From the NCBI GenBank assembly GCA_947469635.1, contig CANIRG010000005.1, positions 1 to 41,125 of the forward strand: a stretch of 41,125 nt of DNA, read 5' to 3'. Made by a program: the position numbers and the translations under genes. Position 1 is the stretch's first letter, and each line of letters begins with the position of its first letter. The notes under the pieces were generated by a model. That model ran no database searches. It was not told the DNA's origin and saw only the letters and a program-made list of their open reading frames with translations. This stretch comes from Rhodospirillales bacterium. GTDB lineage: Bacteria > Pseudomonadota > Alphaproteobacteria > Reyranellales > Reyranellaceae. Of the stretch, positions 34,201 to 41,125 are shown one piece after another.

Positions 34201-34778
34201 CCGTCGCGATGGCGCTTCCTGCCCTCGGGATGATGCAGCGCCCAGGCGGCGTAGCGCGTCAGGGTCTCGATCTCGGGCGTCGGCGTCTCGACCTTGAATT
34301 CCGCGCCAACGACGTTGCGTATGGCATGGGCGAAGGCGAGCTCGCCTTCCTCCAGGTTCGTGAAATCGGCCCAGGCCGCGATCGCGCCCGTCACCTCGGC
34401 GCCATCGAGCGCCGCCGCTGCGTCCGCCTTGATCGCGCGCGCGGCGTAGCGCTGCACGAAGAGACGCTTGCAGTCGTACAGCGGCGCCAGCCGGGAATGC
34501 CGTCCGCGCAGCTCGGCCGCCTCGGTGGCGACGCCGAACAGGACAGCGACGAAATCCTCGAGCGGCCGCGCCAGCTCGATCAGCAGGTTCGATTCGTCCT
34601 TCGGCGCCAGCGCCTTGGGCGCGAGCCGCGCCGCCATCAGGCGCGCATGGCCATCGACGCTCGTGTCTTTCAACCAGGCAACGAACGCGGCATCCAGGCG
34701 GGCGAGGCCTTCGCGGTCGTAGAGATCGTCGAAGCTCAGCCCATGTGCAAGCGAGGGAACCGGCGCAGGCGCGGTCAT
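31281..34778 (-). CDS. Large iron-sulfur flavoprotein, NfnB(GltD-like)-NfnA(PyrK-like) fusion
   Basis: 1165 residues, cytoplasmic. Residues 1-240 are a helical domain I do not recognise. Then a two-cluster ferredoxin domain: C253-x2-C256-x7-C264, C288 in AGCPLEE, and C328-x2-C331-x3-C335. A GltD-like module follows with FAD site VLVVGLGPAGFN (390-401) and NAD(P) site VVVIGGGLTAIDTA (568-581). From about 842 comes a PyrK/ferredoxin-reductase-like module: flavin region QFYRLQNYE, NAD site VVLAGGGLGNAVL (955-967), and a cysteine cluster C1095-x5-C1101-x2-C1104-x17-C1122 for a [2Fe-2S] centre. The order equals NfnB followed by NfnA, the NADH-dependent ferredoxin:NADP oxidoreductase. It should move electrons between two nicotinamide pools and an iron-sulfur partner. 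Divergent from ctaA. The electron acceptor is unknown. Confidence 0.88.
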   Translation of the reverse strand: MTAPAPVPSLAHGLSFDDLYDREGLARLDAAFVAWLKDTSVDGHARLMAARLAPKALAPKDESNLLIELARPLEDFVAVLFGVATEAAELRGRHSRLAPLYDCKRLFVQRYAARAIKADAAAALDGAEVTGAIAAWADFTNLEEGELAFAHAIRNVVGAEFKVETPTPEIETLTRYAAWALHHPEGRKRHRDGPLFKLPHKLDFEHLVPIETEVVDGVTRMMLPRPLLRHREGFALTDQGYDLERSLDHANYCIWCHNQGKDSCSRGLKDRKTGAFQKSPFGVTLAGCPLEEKISEMNLLKSEGFSIGALAIAAVDNPLLAATGHRICNDCMKACIYQKQEPVDIPQVETRTLKDVLALPWGFEIYSLLTRWNPLNLARPIPRPATGRTVLVVGLGPAGFNLTHHLMNDGHAVIGIDGLKIEPLPATQSGVEADGRRVPFAAVRDIASLREDLGERAMAGFGGVAEYGITVRWDKNYLKLVRLLLERRAQFSMFGGVRFGGTVTVESAFAMGFDHIALCAGAGKPTVLDLPNGLARGVRAASDFLMALQLTGAAKKDSIANLQIRLPVVVIGGGLTAIDTATESLAYYPLQVEKFLTRHETLVAERGEAAVQRSWSEEEREIAGEFLAHAKAIRAERGAAAREGRTPDVAGLVNGWGGVTLVYRRRLIDSPSYTLNHEEVLKALEEDIRFAEGLSPIAVEVDANGHARALKVAGEQNGTKIEATLPARTILVAAGTQPNTVLAREDATHAFIDGKYFRAIDEAGEPVSPERVCKPAEVRVLTYRHGDGRGMSFFGDLHPSFAGNVVKAMGGAKQGYPVLTRIMSALPAAERAPADILAEANDQWRARVVRVERLTPTIVEVVVEAHAAARNFEPGQFYRLQNYEARSKKVDGTLLTMEGLALTGAWVDKDKGLLSLIALEMGGSSDLCALLEPGESVVVMGPTGTPTEIEPGETVVLAGGGLGNAVLFSIGQAFRKAGSKVLYFAGYKRVIDRYKVEEIEAAADVVVWCCDEAPGFAPSRPQDKSTVDNIVETMRKYAAAELGDQPIPFSAADRIVAIGSDGMMNAVRLARHGVLKPYLKLDHKALGSINSPMQCMMKEICAQCLQLHRDPVTGKESVVFSCFNQDQELDRVDFACLRQRLRQNSVQEKIGALWLDRSLRKIGAR

Positions 34779-34924
34779 TGTCGAAATATCCGGATGGTGC
34801 GAGGGGTGATTGTTCGTACGCGAACCGATTAACGGGCAGGGGCGGCGAGCGCAAGCGCGCGGCCCTTCGCGACATTAACGCCTGATGACGAGGCCTCTTG
34901 CTTCACGCATATCGTTCGGCAGTC

Positions 34925-35914
34925 ATGCAAGCCCCAGGCCCCGTGCGCAACTGGCTGATCGTCGTTGCCGCCATGATTTTTTTCATGATCGTGCTCGGCG
35001 CGCTCACGCGACTGACCGAGTCCGGCCTGTCGATGGTGGAGTGGCGGCCGGTCACCGGTTGGCTGCCGCCTCTCTCGAGGGCCGAGTGGCAGGTGGAGAT
35101 CGAGAAATATCTTTCCTCGCCGCAGGGAAGATTGGTGAGCCATGATTTCACCGCGCTCGATTTCCAGAAGATTTTTTGGCTCGAGTATCTCCATCGCCTG
35201 TGGGGGCGGCTGATCGGCGTCGTGTTCGCCCTCCCCTTGGCCTGGTTCTGGCTGCGCGGGCAGCTTCCCTCCCGGCTGAAGCCGCGGCTGGTCGCCCTGC
35301 TGGTGCTGGGCGGCCTGCAGGGCGCGCTGGGCTGGGCCATGGTGGCGTCGGGCCTGGTCGACCGGCCCTCCGTCAGCCACTACCGGCTCGCCGCGCATCT
35401 CGGGCTGGCCGTGGCGCTTTATGGCTATACCGTCTGGCTGGTCCTCGAAACCGGCTCACGTGGCACGCGCATGGACGATGCGAAGACACGCCGCGAGGCG
35501 ACGGGGCTGATCGGCTTCCTGTTCATCGTGCTCACCTGGGGCGCCTTGATGGCTGGCCTGCGGGCCGGCACTGCGCACAACACCTTCCCCACCATGTCAG
35601 GTTACTGGATTCCGCCCGGCCTGTTCGATCTCGCACCCTGGTGGATCAACCCGTTCGAGAACGGCACGACGATCCAGCTCATTCACCGTTGGCTCGCCAT
35701 GCTCCTGGTGCTGGGCGTGCTGGCGCTGGCCATGCGGGTGCGCCGTGCCGAGACCTGGGCCGCAGGCACGATGGCGCTGGTGCAGCTTGGTCTCGGTATC
35801 GCCACAATTCTGAGCGGAATCGAGATCGCTCTCGCCTCGGCACACCAAGCCGGCGCAGTGCTGCTGTTGACCGCTCTGATCGTGGTCCGCCATCGGGCGA
35901 CGTCTTCTCGATAG
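34925..35914 (+). CDS. ctaA: Haem A synthase (COX15/CtaA type 2)
   Basis: 329-residue inner-membrane enzyme that oxidises haem O to haem A for the aa3 terminal oxidase. Eight helices in two related four-helix bundles. Conserved segments: VLGALTRLTESGLSMVEWRPVTGWLPP (in blocks), KIFWLEYLHRLWGRLIG, SHYRLAAHLGLA, NTFPTMSGYWIPPG, IQLIHRWLAM and SAHQAGA, together giving the four haem-ligand His. The start is set at the ATG at 34925 (MQAPGPVRNWL); the frame is open from 34898 (TTG). Divergent from the flavoprotein gene with about 145 bases between, which contains GTTCG-TACG-CGAAC (34812-34825). Confidence 0.94.
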   Translation: MQAPGPVRNWLIVVAAMIFFMIVLGALTRLTESGLSMVEWRPVTGWLPPLSRAEWQVEIEKYLSSPQGRLVSHDFTALDFQKIFWLEYLHRLWGRLIGVVFALPLAWFWLRGQLPSRLKPRLVALLVLGGLQGALGWAMVASGLVDRPSVSHYRLAAHLGLAVALYGYTVWLVLETGSRGTRMDDAKTRREATGLIGFLFIVLTWGALMAGLRAGTAHNTFPTMSGYWIPPGLFDLAPWWINPFENGTTIQLIHRWLAMLLVLGVLALAMRVRRAETWAAGTMALVQLGLGIATILSGIEIALASAHQAGAVLLLTALIVVRHRATSSR

Positions 35915-35939
35915 GGTCCGTGCTCGCTATGGTCGGAAC

Positions 35940-37886
35940 ATGAGCGACTGGTTCGATTGGCGCAGACATATGCCGGCGCTGGCATCGCGGCTGAAGATGC
36001 CTGACGTCCTGATCGGAGTCGCGGCTTCCCTGGCCCTCGCGATCGTTGCATGCGTCGTCCTGGCGGTGCTCAGCAACGACCACGCGCCGCCACCGGTCGC
36101 ACAGGCCGACGCCCCCCCTGTTCAACAGCCACCACCTGCCCCATCCCCGCCAGTGTCCACGGCAAATTCACCGGTGCCGAGCCCGGCCGCGGCCAGCGAC
36201 CCCTCGCCGGCCACGGCACGGCCTGCGCCGACCGCCGAGCCCGTGCGGCCCGACCCGCCAAGCGACTGGGCAGCCCTGTCGATCGACGAGGTCCGGCTGC
36301 GCGCCAACGCCAAGGACACATCGGCGATGGAGGAGATGGGCCGCCGGCTGATCCAGGGCATGGGCGTGGCCAAGGACCCGCAGGCGGGCGCCGGCTGGCT
36401 GCTGCGCGCCGCCGAGCTCGGCTCGGCGCAGTCGGCCTTCAATGTCGGCGTGATGTACGAGCGCGGCTTCGTCGTGGAACGCGATTCCTCACGCGCCGTC
36501 GAATGGTACCGCAAGGCCGCAGATGCCAATCTCGCGGTCGCCAAGCACAATCTCGCCCTGCTGCTGCGCGACGGCAAAGGTGCGCCGCGCGACGGCAAGG
36601 CGGCCATCGAGCTGCTGCGTTCCGCGTCCCGCCAGGGCATGGCGGCATCGATGTTCGTTCTGGGCGACATCTACGAGCGCGGCGACGCAGCGACGGCCGA
36701 CACGGCGGTGGCGCTGGCCTGGTTCGCCGTCACAGCCGAATTCGATCGCCAGGCCAATCGCGGCACCGAGACGGCGCTGGTCCAATCGGCCCTGCAACGC
36801 TCGCAGGCGCTGCAGCGCACGCTCACGCCGGCGGAGCTGACGCGGGCCCAGGAGCTTGCCCAGGAGGAATTCAAGCGGATCGTCGAGGCGCTGGTCCCCA
36901 GGCCGCTGCCCCTTCCTGCACCGGAGGTGGCCGCAGCCGGACCCACCGCCGGATCGCCGCCGTTTTTGGAGCCCGAGACGCCGGCATGGCCCAAGTCGAC
37001 GGCCGACCAGGTCCGCGCCATCCAGGAAGTGTTGGTCCAGCTCAAGCTGTTGCGCGCCAGGCCGGACGGTGCGTTGGGCGCACAGACCCGGGCGGCCATA
37101 CGCAAGTTCCAGCGCGACGCCGGGTTTCGCGAGACGGGTGAGCCGACCAGGGAAATTTTCACGGCCATGCGGGCGGCGCTGGGGCGCAGGGACACTGTCG
37201 AGAATTCGCCCCTGCCTCGACCGCCGACGACTGAACCTCCCCCCCCCGAACCTCGACCCGAGCCTGCCAAGCCCGAGGCAGCCGCCCTGAAACCCGCGCC
37301 CGCCCCACCGCCGCCGAGCATCGATCTCGGCCCACCCCAACCTGCGCCGTCGCCTCCAACATCGGCCGACATCGCCCTGGCGACGCCACCGGCGCCAATC
37401 TCCAAGCCCGCGCCCAAGATCGATCCGCCGAAACCACCGATGCCACCCATCGTGACGGAGAAGCCGGAGATCCGCCGGATCGACCTCCCGCCGCCGCGCA
37501 AGGTCGAGGTCGCGTCGGCCGAAGCCCCACCGCCGCCGTCCGCCACCGACTTCGCGAGGAACGAACCCAGGGTCGAGCCCCCCGTCGCACCACCCCAATC
37601 GGAACCTGTCCGGGAGCCCACGGCCCCGCCGAAGACCGCGCCCGTATCCCCACCGGTCAAGCCGGGCCCGACCTGGCCGTCGAGCCGCCTCGACCAGGTC
37701 AAGGCGATCCAGGCCGCCCTGCGCGACCTGCGCTTCTATCGCGGCACGCCCGACGGGAAGCTCGGCGCAACGACGCGAAACGCCATTCGCGACTACGAGC
37801 GCATGGCCGGCCTCAAGGAAACCGGCGAGCCGAGCAAGGCGGTTTTCGAATCGCTGAAGGAAATGCGCAGCCTGATGAAGCGTTAG
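35940..37886 (+). CDS. Sel1-repeat protein with two peptidoglycan-binding-like domains
   Basis: 648 residues. One membrane helix near 23-44 anchors the protein with the rest in the periplasm. A Pro/Ala linker runs to about 108. Sel1-like alpha/alpha repeats cover about 115-270 (AGWLLRAAELGSAQSAFNVGVMYERG in parts, AVEWYRKAADANLAVAKHNLALLL in parts). A PG_binding_1-like domain spans about 354-412 (VRAIQEVLVQLKLLRARPDGALG in parts), a long Pro-rich linker about 420-576, and a second such domain about 585-640 (QVKAIQAALRDLRFYRGTPDGKLG in parts). The two end domains are alike in sequence. Likely an envelope scaffold. Starts 25 bases after ctaA. Confidence 0.85.
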   Translation: MSDWFDWRRHMPALASRLKMPDVLIGVAASLALAIVACVVLAVLSNDHAPPPVAQADAPPVQQPPPAPSPPVSTANSPVPSPAAASDPSPATARPAPTAEPVRPDPPSDWAALSIDEVRLRANAKDTSAMEEMGRRLIQGMGVAKDPQAGAGWLLRAAELGSAQSAFNVGVMYERGFVVERDSSRAVEWYRKAADANLAVAKHNLALLLRDGKGAPRDGKAAIELLRSASRQGMAASMFVLGDIYERGDAATADTAVALAWFAVTAEFDRQANRGTETALVQSALQRSQALQRTLTPAELTRAQELAQEEFKRIVEALVPRPLPLPAPEVAAAGPTAGSPPFLEPETPAWPKSTADQVRAIQEVLVQLKLLRARPDGALGAQTRAAIRKFQRDAGFRETGEPTREIFTAMRAALGRRDTVENSPLPRPPTTEPPPPEPRPEPAKPEAAALKPAPAPPPPSIDLGPPQPAPSPPTSADIALATPPAPISKPAPKIDPPKPPMPPIVTEKPEIRRIDLPPPRKVEVASAEAPPPPSATDFARNEPRVEPPVAPPQSEPVREPTAPPKTAPVSPPVKPGPTWPSSRLDQVKAIQAALRDLRFYRGTPDGKLGATTRNAIRDYERMAGLKETGEPSKAVFESLKEMRSLMKR

Positions 37887-37965
37887 CGCGGAGGATTTCA
37901 GATCCGTCCATCATTGGAGTACGCCATTCCAGTGCTCAATCTGCACCACGCCAGTGACGCTCATG

Positions 37966-38036
37966 TCATGCGGACCGCTGGCCTCCAGGCCCGCCTCATG
38001 AGCATGAGCGGGCCTGGAGGCCCGCGGTCCGTATGA
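37966..38036. repeat. 71-base near-perfect palindrome between convergent genes
   Basis: Arms of 29 bases at 37966-37994 and 38008-38036 pair at 27 of 29 positions (CGGACCGC and GGCCTCCAGGCCCGC against their complements), around a 13-base loop whose own TCATG/CATGA can pair. It sits between the Sel1-type gene (ends 37886) and ispE (ends 38062) and can serve as a two-way terminator. The '..GCGGACC..CTCCAG..' layout is that of a dispersed repeat. The rest of 37887-38061 shows nothing else. Confidence 0.75.
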
Positions 38037-38061
38037 TAGCCGGACTTGAATTCATCTCGCT

Positions 38062-38898
38062 CTAGACGAAGCGACCGACGTGCCGCCACCAAGCGCCCGG
38101 CAAGGTCTCGGCGGTTCGGCTGGCCGAGGCGAGATCATCGTAGAGCGCAAAGCAGGTGGCGCCGCTGCCGCTCATGGCGGCGTAGCGCACCCCCGCAGCC
38201 TGCCGCATCGCCCTTAGCACCTCGGCGATCTCCGGCCGCAGCGAGACCGCCGCTTCAGTGAGATCGTTGCCGCGCTCGGCCAACGCCTCGACCAGGCTCG
38301 CCAGATCGGACCACGGGCGCAGGACGGGCCGTTCCGGTGAACAAGCGCCTTTCCGCGCGCCAAAGACCGCAGCCGTCGGCAAGTCGCAGCGGGGGTTGAC
38401 CAGCAGGACCGCACACGGCGGCAGGGGCGGGGCCGGCTCGAGCCGCTCGCCCACGCCCGAGGCGATGGCGGTGCGGCCGGCCAGGCACATCGGCACGTCG
38501 GCGCCCAGCCTGCCGGCGAGATCGAACAGCTCCTCGACCGGCAGCGCCACGCGCCACAGCTCGGCCAGCGCGCCGAGCGCCGCGGCCGCATCGGCCGAGC
38601 CTCCGCCCAGGCCAGCGGCGACCGGAATGTTCTTGGTGAGACGAAGCGCCGCGCGCGGCGCCACGCCGGCGCGATCGGCAAGGAGACGTGCTGCCCGCAG
38701 GACGAGATTGTCCGGCTCGGCGGCCAGCCCGCCTGCGGCGGGCCCGTCGACGACGAGCGTCAGCCGATCGGACGGCGTCGCTTCAAGCGTATCGGCAAGA
38801 TCGCAGAAGGCGACCAGCGAATGCAGCAGATGATAGCCGTCGGCCCGGCGACCGACGACGTTCAGCCAAAGATTGACCTTGGCGCGGGCGGGCCGCAC
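38062..38898 (-). CDS. ispE: 4-diphosphocytidyl-2-C-methyl-D-erythritol kinase
   Basis: GHMP-fold kinase of the MEP isoprenoid pathway; phosphorylates CDP-methylerythritol. About 278 residues with a GTG start at 38898 (MRPARAKVNLWLNVVGRRADGYH), chosen because homologs begin at the PAKxNL strand; no ATG exists there and the frame further upstream is a shadow of the TPR gene. Marks: ADGYHLL, the glycine-rich loop PVAAGLGGGSADAAAAL, DVPMCL and GSGATCFAL. The start lies 17 bases after the TPR gene stop, so it is the last gene of the ETF-QO operon. No strong ribosome site; coupling is likely. Confidence 0.93.
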   Translation of the reverse strand: MRPARAKVNLWLNVVGRRADGYHLLHSLVAFCDLADTLEATPSDRLTLVVDGPAAGGLAAEPDNLVLRAARLLADRAGVAPRAALRLTKNIPVAAGLGGGSADAAAALGALAELWRVALPVEELFDLAGRLGADVPMCLAGRTAIASGVGERLEPAPPLPPCAVLLVNPRCDLPTAAVFGARKGACSPERPVLRPWSDLASLVEALAERGNDLTEAAVSLRPEIAEVLRAMRQAAGVRYAAMSGSGATCFALYDDLASASRTAETLPGAWWRHVGRFV

Positions 38899-38915
38899 GG
38901 CGTCGTCCGCCGGGC

Positions 38916-40655
38916 TCAGCCGCCCTGCTTCTTCTCGCCCGGCTTCTCGTAGACCGTCGGCTTGTCGTTGGTCGCGTTCAGCCCGTTGGCGATCTTGTCC
39001 TTGATGACCGGCACGCGATCCTTGTCTGGCTTCTGGTTGAGCGCGCGCTCCCACTGGAAGCGGGCTTCGCGACGGCGGCCGACCTGCCAATAGGTATCGC
39101 CCAGATGCTCGACGATGGTGGCATCGTCACCCTTTTGCTCGCTGGCCTTCTCCAGCCATTCCACGGCCTTCTCGAACTGGCCGGTGCGATAGTAGGCCCA
39201 GCCGACGCTGTCGCTGATGGCGCCGTCGTCGGGCCTGAGCTCCGTCGCGCGCTTCAGCATCTTCATGCCGGCCTCGAGGTTCTGGCCCTGGTCGACCCAG
39301 CTGTAGCCGAGGTAGTTCAGCAGGTAGGGCTGATCGGGCGAGAGCTCGAGCGCCTTCTTCATGTCGGCCTCGGCCTTCAGCCACTGCTTGGTGCGCTCGA
39401 GCACGATGCCGCGGCCGAAGAAGACCACCCAGTGCCGCTCCTCCACCTTCTGCAGGCGCTGCACGGCGACGTTGTAGGCGGCGACGGAGTCGGCATAGCG
39501 CTCCTTGCTGCGCAGCAGATCGGCCAGCGTCAGCGCCGCATCGATGCGCGCCGGCTTCTCGGCCACCAGCGCCCGCAGTCGGGCGATCGCGGGCTCCAGC
39601 CGATCCTCCTGCGCATCGAGAGCGGCCATGCGCAGCCTCGCCTGCCACGACACCGGCGAGGTGGGGCTGATCTTGCCCAGCACCGAGACGGCCTTGGCCG
39701 GGGCCTGGAACTGCTCGTAAAGCCCTCCGAGGGTCAGCCAACCAAAATCGAGATCCGGTTTCAGCTCGGTGGCCATCTGCAGGAAAATCAACGCGAGGTC
39801 GGTGCGCTGGTTGCGCGGGTCGGCGCTGAGCGCACCGCCGATGTCGAACAGGATCTCGGCGATGCCAGATGCCGCCGTCGGCGGCTTGGGAGCCGGCGCG
39901 TTGGGCGCGGTGAGCCCGTCCATGACGACGGAGTCGACGTATTTCTCGCCGTAGGCCGTGAACAGGGCGCGCGCCTCGTCATTGAGGCCAAGACGGCGCA
40001 GTCCCTCGCCGACGGCGACCGTGGTGCGCAGTGTCGTGGGATCGAGCTGCAGCGCGCGCCGGTACTTCTCCTCGGCCGGTGCGCGATCGCCGGCCAGCTC
40101 GTCGATCTGCGCCTCGATGATCGGCGACGGCGCCTCGCCGCGGCTGCCCGAAGCGGCCCGCATCTTCGCGAGCAGCTCGCGGGCGGCGACGAAGTCCTTC
40201 TGTCCCGCCTTCAGCCAGGCCGCCACATGGTCGCGCAGCGGGCCGAACTGGTTCTCGGCGCCGATGCGGGCGAACTGCTGCTCGGCGGCGCGGTTGTCGC
40301 CGCGCTTGATGTGCTGGATCATCAGCACGAGATTGGCGAAGCCGTCGCCGGGCTTGGCCGCGAGGATCGCCGGCGCAAGCTGGGCCGCGCTCTCGATGCG
40401 GCCGGCGTAGATGCGCATGCGGAATGCCGAGTAGATCAGCTCGGGATCGCGGGGCGCCAGGGCCAGCGCCATGTCGAGCTGGTCGGATCCCCTCTCATAG
40501 TCGTGATCCTGCTCGGCGACGCGCGCCGCGAGGTAGCGGCCGCCCAGCGAGATCGCGGGAGCCTGCCGGGTGCGTGGCGTCTGCTGCGCCTCGGCCACGA
40601 GCGGGAGAGCGAGCAGCAGCGCTGCCGAGAGCAAGAGAAGGGGTTTTGAGGGCAT
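38916..40655 (-). CDS. Exported tetratricopeptide-repeat protein
   Basis: 579 residues with a signal peptide (PSKPLLLLSAALLLALPLVAEA, cleavage before QQTPR). The mature protein is nearly all TPR-like helices: early QLDMALALAPRDPELIYSAF (two blocks), middle EKYRRALQLDPTTLRT, later LKAEADMKKALELSPDQPYLLNYLGYS and AVEWLEKASEQKGDDATIVEHLGDTYWQ (in blocks). The 'LLNYLGYSWVDQG' / 'DSVGWAYYRTGQ' repeat style is typical of alphaproteobacterial envelope TPR proteins. Role unknown; probably a protein-protein scaffold. Starts five bases after the ETF-QO gene stop, so co-transcribed with it and with ispE. Confidence 0.88.
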   Translation of the reverse strand: MPSKPLLLLSAALLLALPLVAEAQQTPRTRQAPAISLGGRYLAARVAEQDHDYERGSDQLDMALALAPRDPELIYSAFRMRIYAGRIESAAQLAPAILAAKPGDGFANLVLMIQHIKRGDNRAAEQQFARIGAENQFGPLRDHVAAWLKAGQKDFVAARELLAKMRAASGSRGEAPSPIIEAQIDELAGDRAPAEEKYRRALQLDPTTLRTTVAVGEGLRRLGLNDEARALFTAYGEKYVDSVVMDGLTAPNAPAPKPPTAASGIAEILFDIGGALSADPRNQRTDLALIFLQMATELKPDLDFGWLTLGGLYEQFQAPAKAVSVLGKISPTSPVSWQARLRMAALDAQEDRLEPAIARLRALVAEKPARIDAALTLADLLRSKERYADSVAAYNVAVQRLQKVEERHWVVFFGRGIVLERTKQWLKAEADMKKALELSPDQPYLLNYLGYSWVDQGQNLEAGMKMLKRATELRPDDGAISDSVGWAYYRTGQFEKAVEWLEKASEQKGDDATIVEHLGDTYWQVGRRREARFQWERALNQKPDKDRVPVIKDKIANGLNATNDKPTVYEKPGEKKQGG

Positions 40656-40660
40656 GCCTG

Positions 40661-41125
40661 TCACATATTGGGATAATTGGGGCCACCGCCACCTTCCGGC
40701 ACGGTCCAGTCGATGTTCTGCGCCGGGTCCTTGATGTCGCATGTCTTGCAGTGCACGCAATTCTGCGCGTTGATCTGGAAGCGCGGCTGGCCGTTTTCCG
40801 CCGTGACCACCTCGTAGACGCCGGCCGGGCAGTAGCGCTGCGCCGGTTCGGCATAGAGAGGCAGGTTGACGGCGATCGGGATCGACGGATCGCGCAGCTT
40901 GAGATGGACCGGCTGATCCTCCTCGTGATTGGTGTTCGAGAGGAACACCGAGGAAAGCTTGTCGAAGGAGATCACGCCGTCAGGCCGGGGATACTGGATC
41001 GGCTGGAATTCACTGGCCGGCCGCAGCGTCTCGTGGTCGGCCTTCTTGTGGCGAAGCGTCCATGGCAGGCGGATGCCGAGATCGTGCATCCACATGTCGA
41101 AGCCGCCGTAGAGCGTGCCCAGCAC
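40661..41125 (-). CDS. Electron-transfer-flavoprotein:ubiquinone oxidoreductase, C-terminal part
   Basis: Last 154 residues; the N-terminal two thirds lie beyond the window end, and the frame is open to base 41125. Passes electrons from reduced ETF, produced in fatty-acid and amino-acid oxidation, to ubiquinone. Marks: [34 protein letters not shown] (in part), and the [4Fe-4S] ligands in [11 protein letters not shown] and [14 protein letters not shown], followed by [13 protein letters not shown]. All four Cys are present. First recognisable gene of a minus-strand operon continuing into the TPR gene and ispE. Confidence 0.95.
   Translation of the reverse strand: MLGTLYGGFDMWMHDLGIRLPWTLRHKKADHETLRPASEFQPIQYPRPDGVISFDKLSSVFLSNTNHEEDQPVHLKLRDPSIPIAVNLPLYAEPAQRYCPAGVYEVVTAENGQPRFQINAQNCVHCKTCDIKDPAQNIDWTVPEGGGGPNYPNM

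Noticed and set aside
34812-34825. GTTCG-TACG-CGAAC inverted repeat between the flavoprotein gene and ctaA as an operator
   Set aside because: Five-base arms are expected by chance in this base composition and no promoter boxes are convincingly placed around it.
39105-40649. 514-codon open frame on the plus strand opposite the TPR gene
   Set aside because: Translation is Gly/Leu/Arg/Asp-rich without domain marks; it is the antisense shadow of a clear TPR protein in GC-rich DNA.

Overview
The window is GC-rich chromosomal DNA, very probably from an alphaproteobacterium of the Rhodospirillales/Hyphomicrobiales type (Reyranella- or Bradyrhizobium-like). The reasons are the dense GC-rich genes on both strands, GTG/TTG starts, an AapJQM-type general amino-acid transporter, a COX15-type haem A synthase, HutF, many solute-binding proteins, and short intergenic palindromes of the kind scattered through such genomes. 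I saw no rRNA, tRNA, CRISPR array, phage gene or insertion sequence. Genus-level assignment is inference.

Layout. (a) 1-4717, plus strand: the end of an amino-acid-type binding protein, its permease, an M20 amidohydrolase, a ureohydrolase-fold enzyme with a changed active site, and an orphan TctC/Bug receptor. This looks like an uptake-and-hydrolysis unit for a nitrogenous compound. (b) 4714-7565: a secreted dienelactone-hydrolase-like enzyme, an EthD protein and an N-acyl-D-amino-acid deacylase. (c) 7900-13620: on the minus strand aapJ-aapQ-aapM with a serine beta-lactamase-fold hydrolase where the ATPase gene aapP would be expected, and divergent hutF. (d) 13665-17713: a trypsin-like lipoprotein, a GlcG/HbpS-like protein, mmsA, and one AT-richer orphan gene. 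(e) 17922-22790, minus strand: a GMC oxidoreductase translationally coupled to two tandem paralogous family-5 binding proteins. (f) 22908-26486: envelope-stress-type small proteins (YeaQ-like, YidB-like), an SDR, an amidohydrolase-2 protein, and the end of an operon. (g) 26488-31284: a DEAD-box helicase with a repetitive RGG/REP tail followed by a stand-alone Lrp-type RAM domain and an EthD-like protein; a cupin divergent from a MATE exporter, methyltransferase and MAPEG protein. (h) 31281-37886: a 1165-residue iron-sulfur flavoprotein that joins NfnB/GltD-like and NfnA/PyrK-like modules, divergent from ctaA, followed by a Sel1/peptidoglycan-binding-domain protein. (i) 38062-41125, minus strand: ETF-ubiquinone oxidoreductase (partial), a TPR lipoprotein-size exported protein and ispE.

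The themes are import and catabolism of amino-acid-like compounds (two family-3 systems, HutF, MmsA, D-aminoacylase, M20, ureohydrolase) and respiratory electron flow (ETF-QO, haem A synthase, the Nfn-like flavoprotein). No ABC ATPase is present for any of the importers, so each must borrow one from elsewhere or have it outside the window.

The most unusual items are the Nfn-like fusion (31281-34778), the ureohydrolase lacking a canonical manganese-ligand histidine and the guanidinium-binding glutamate (2794-3738), the ribosome-binding site buried in a hairpin between aapJ and aapQ, the helicase/RAM operon, and the AT-rich orphan gene next to paired palindromes. All identifications come from reading motifs by eye; no database search was run.
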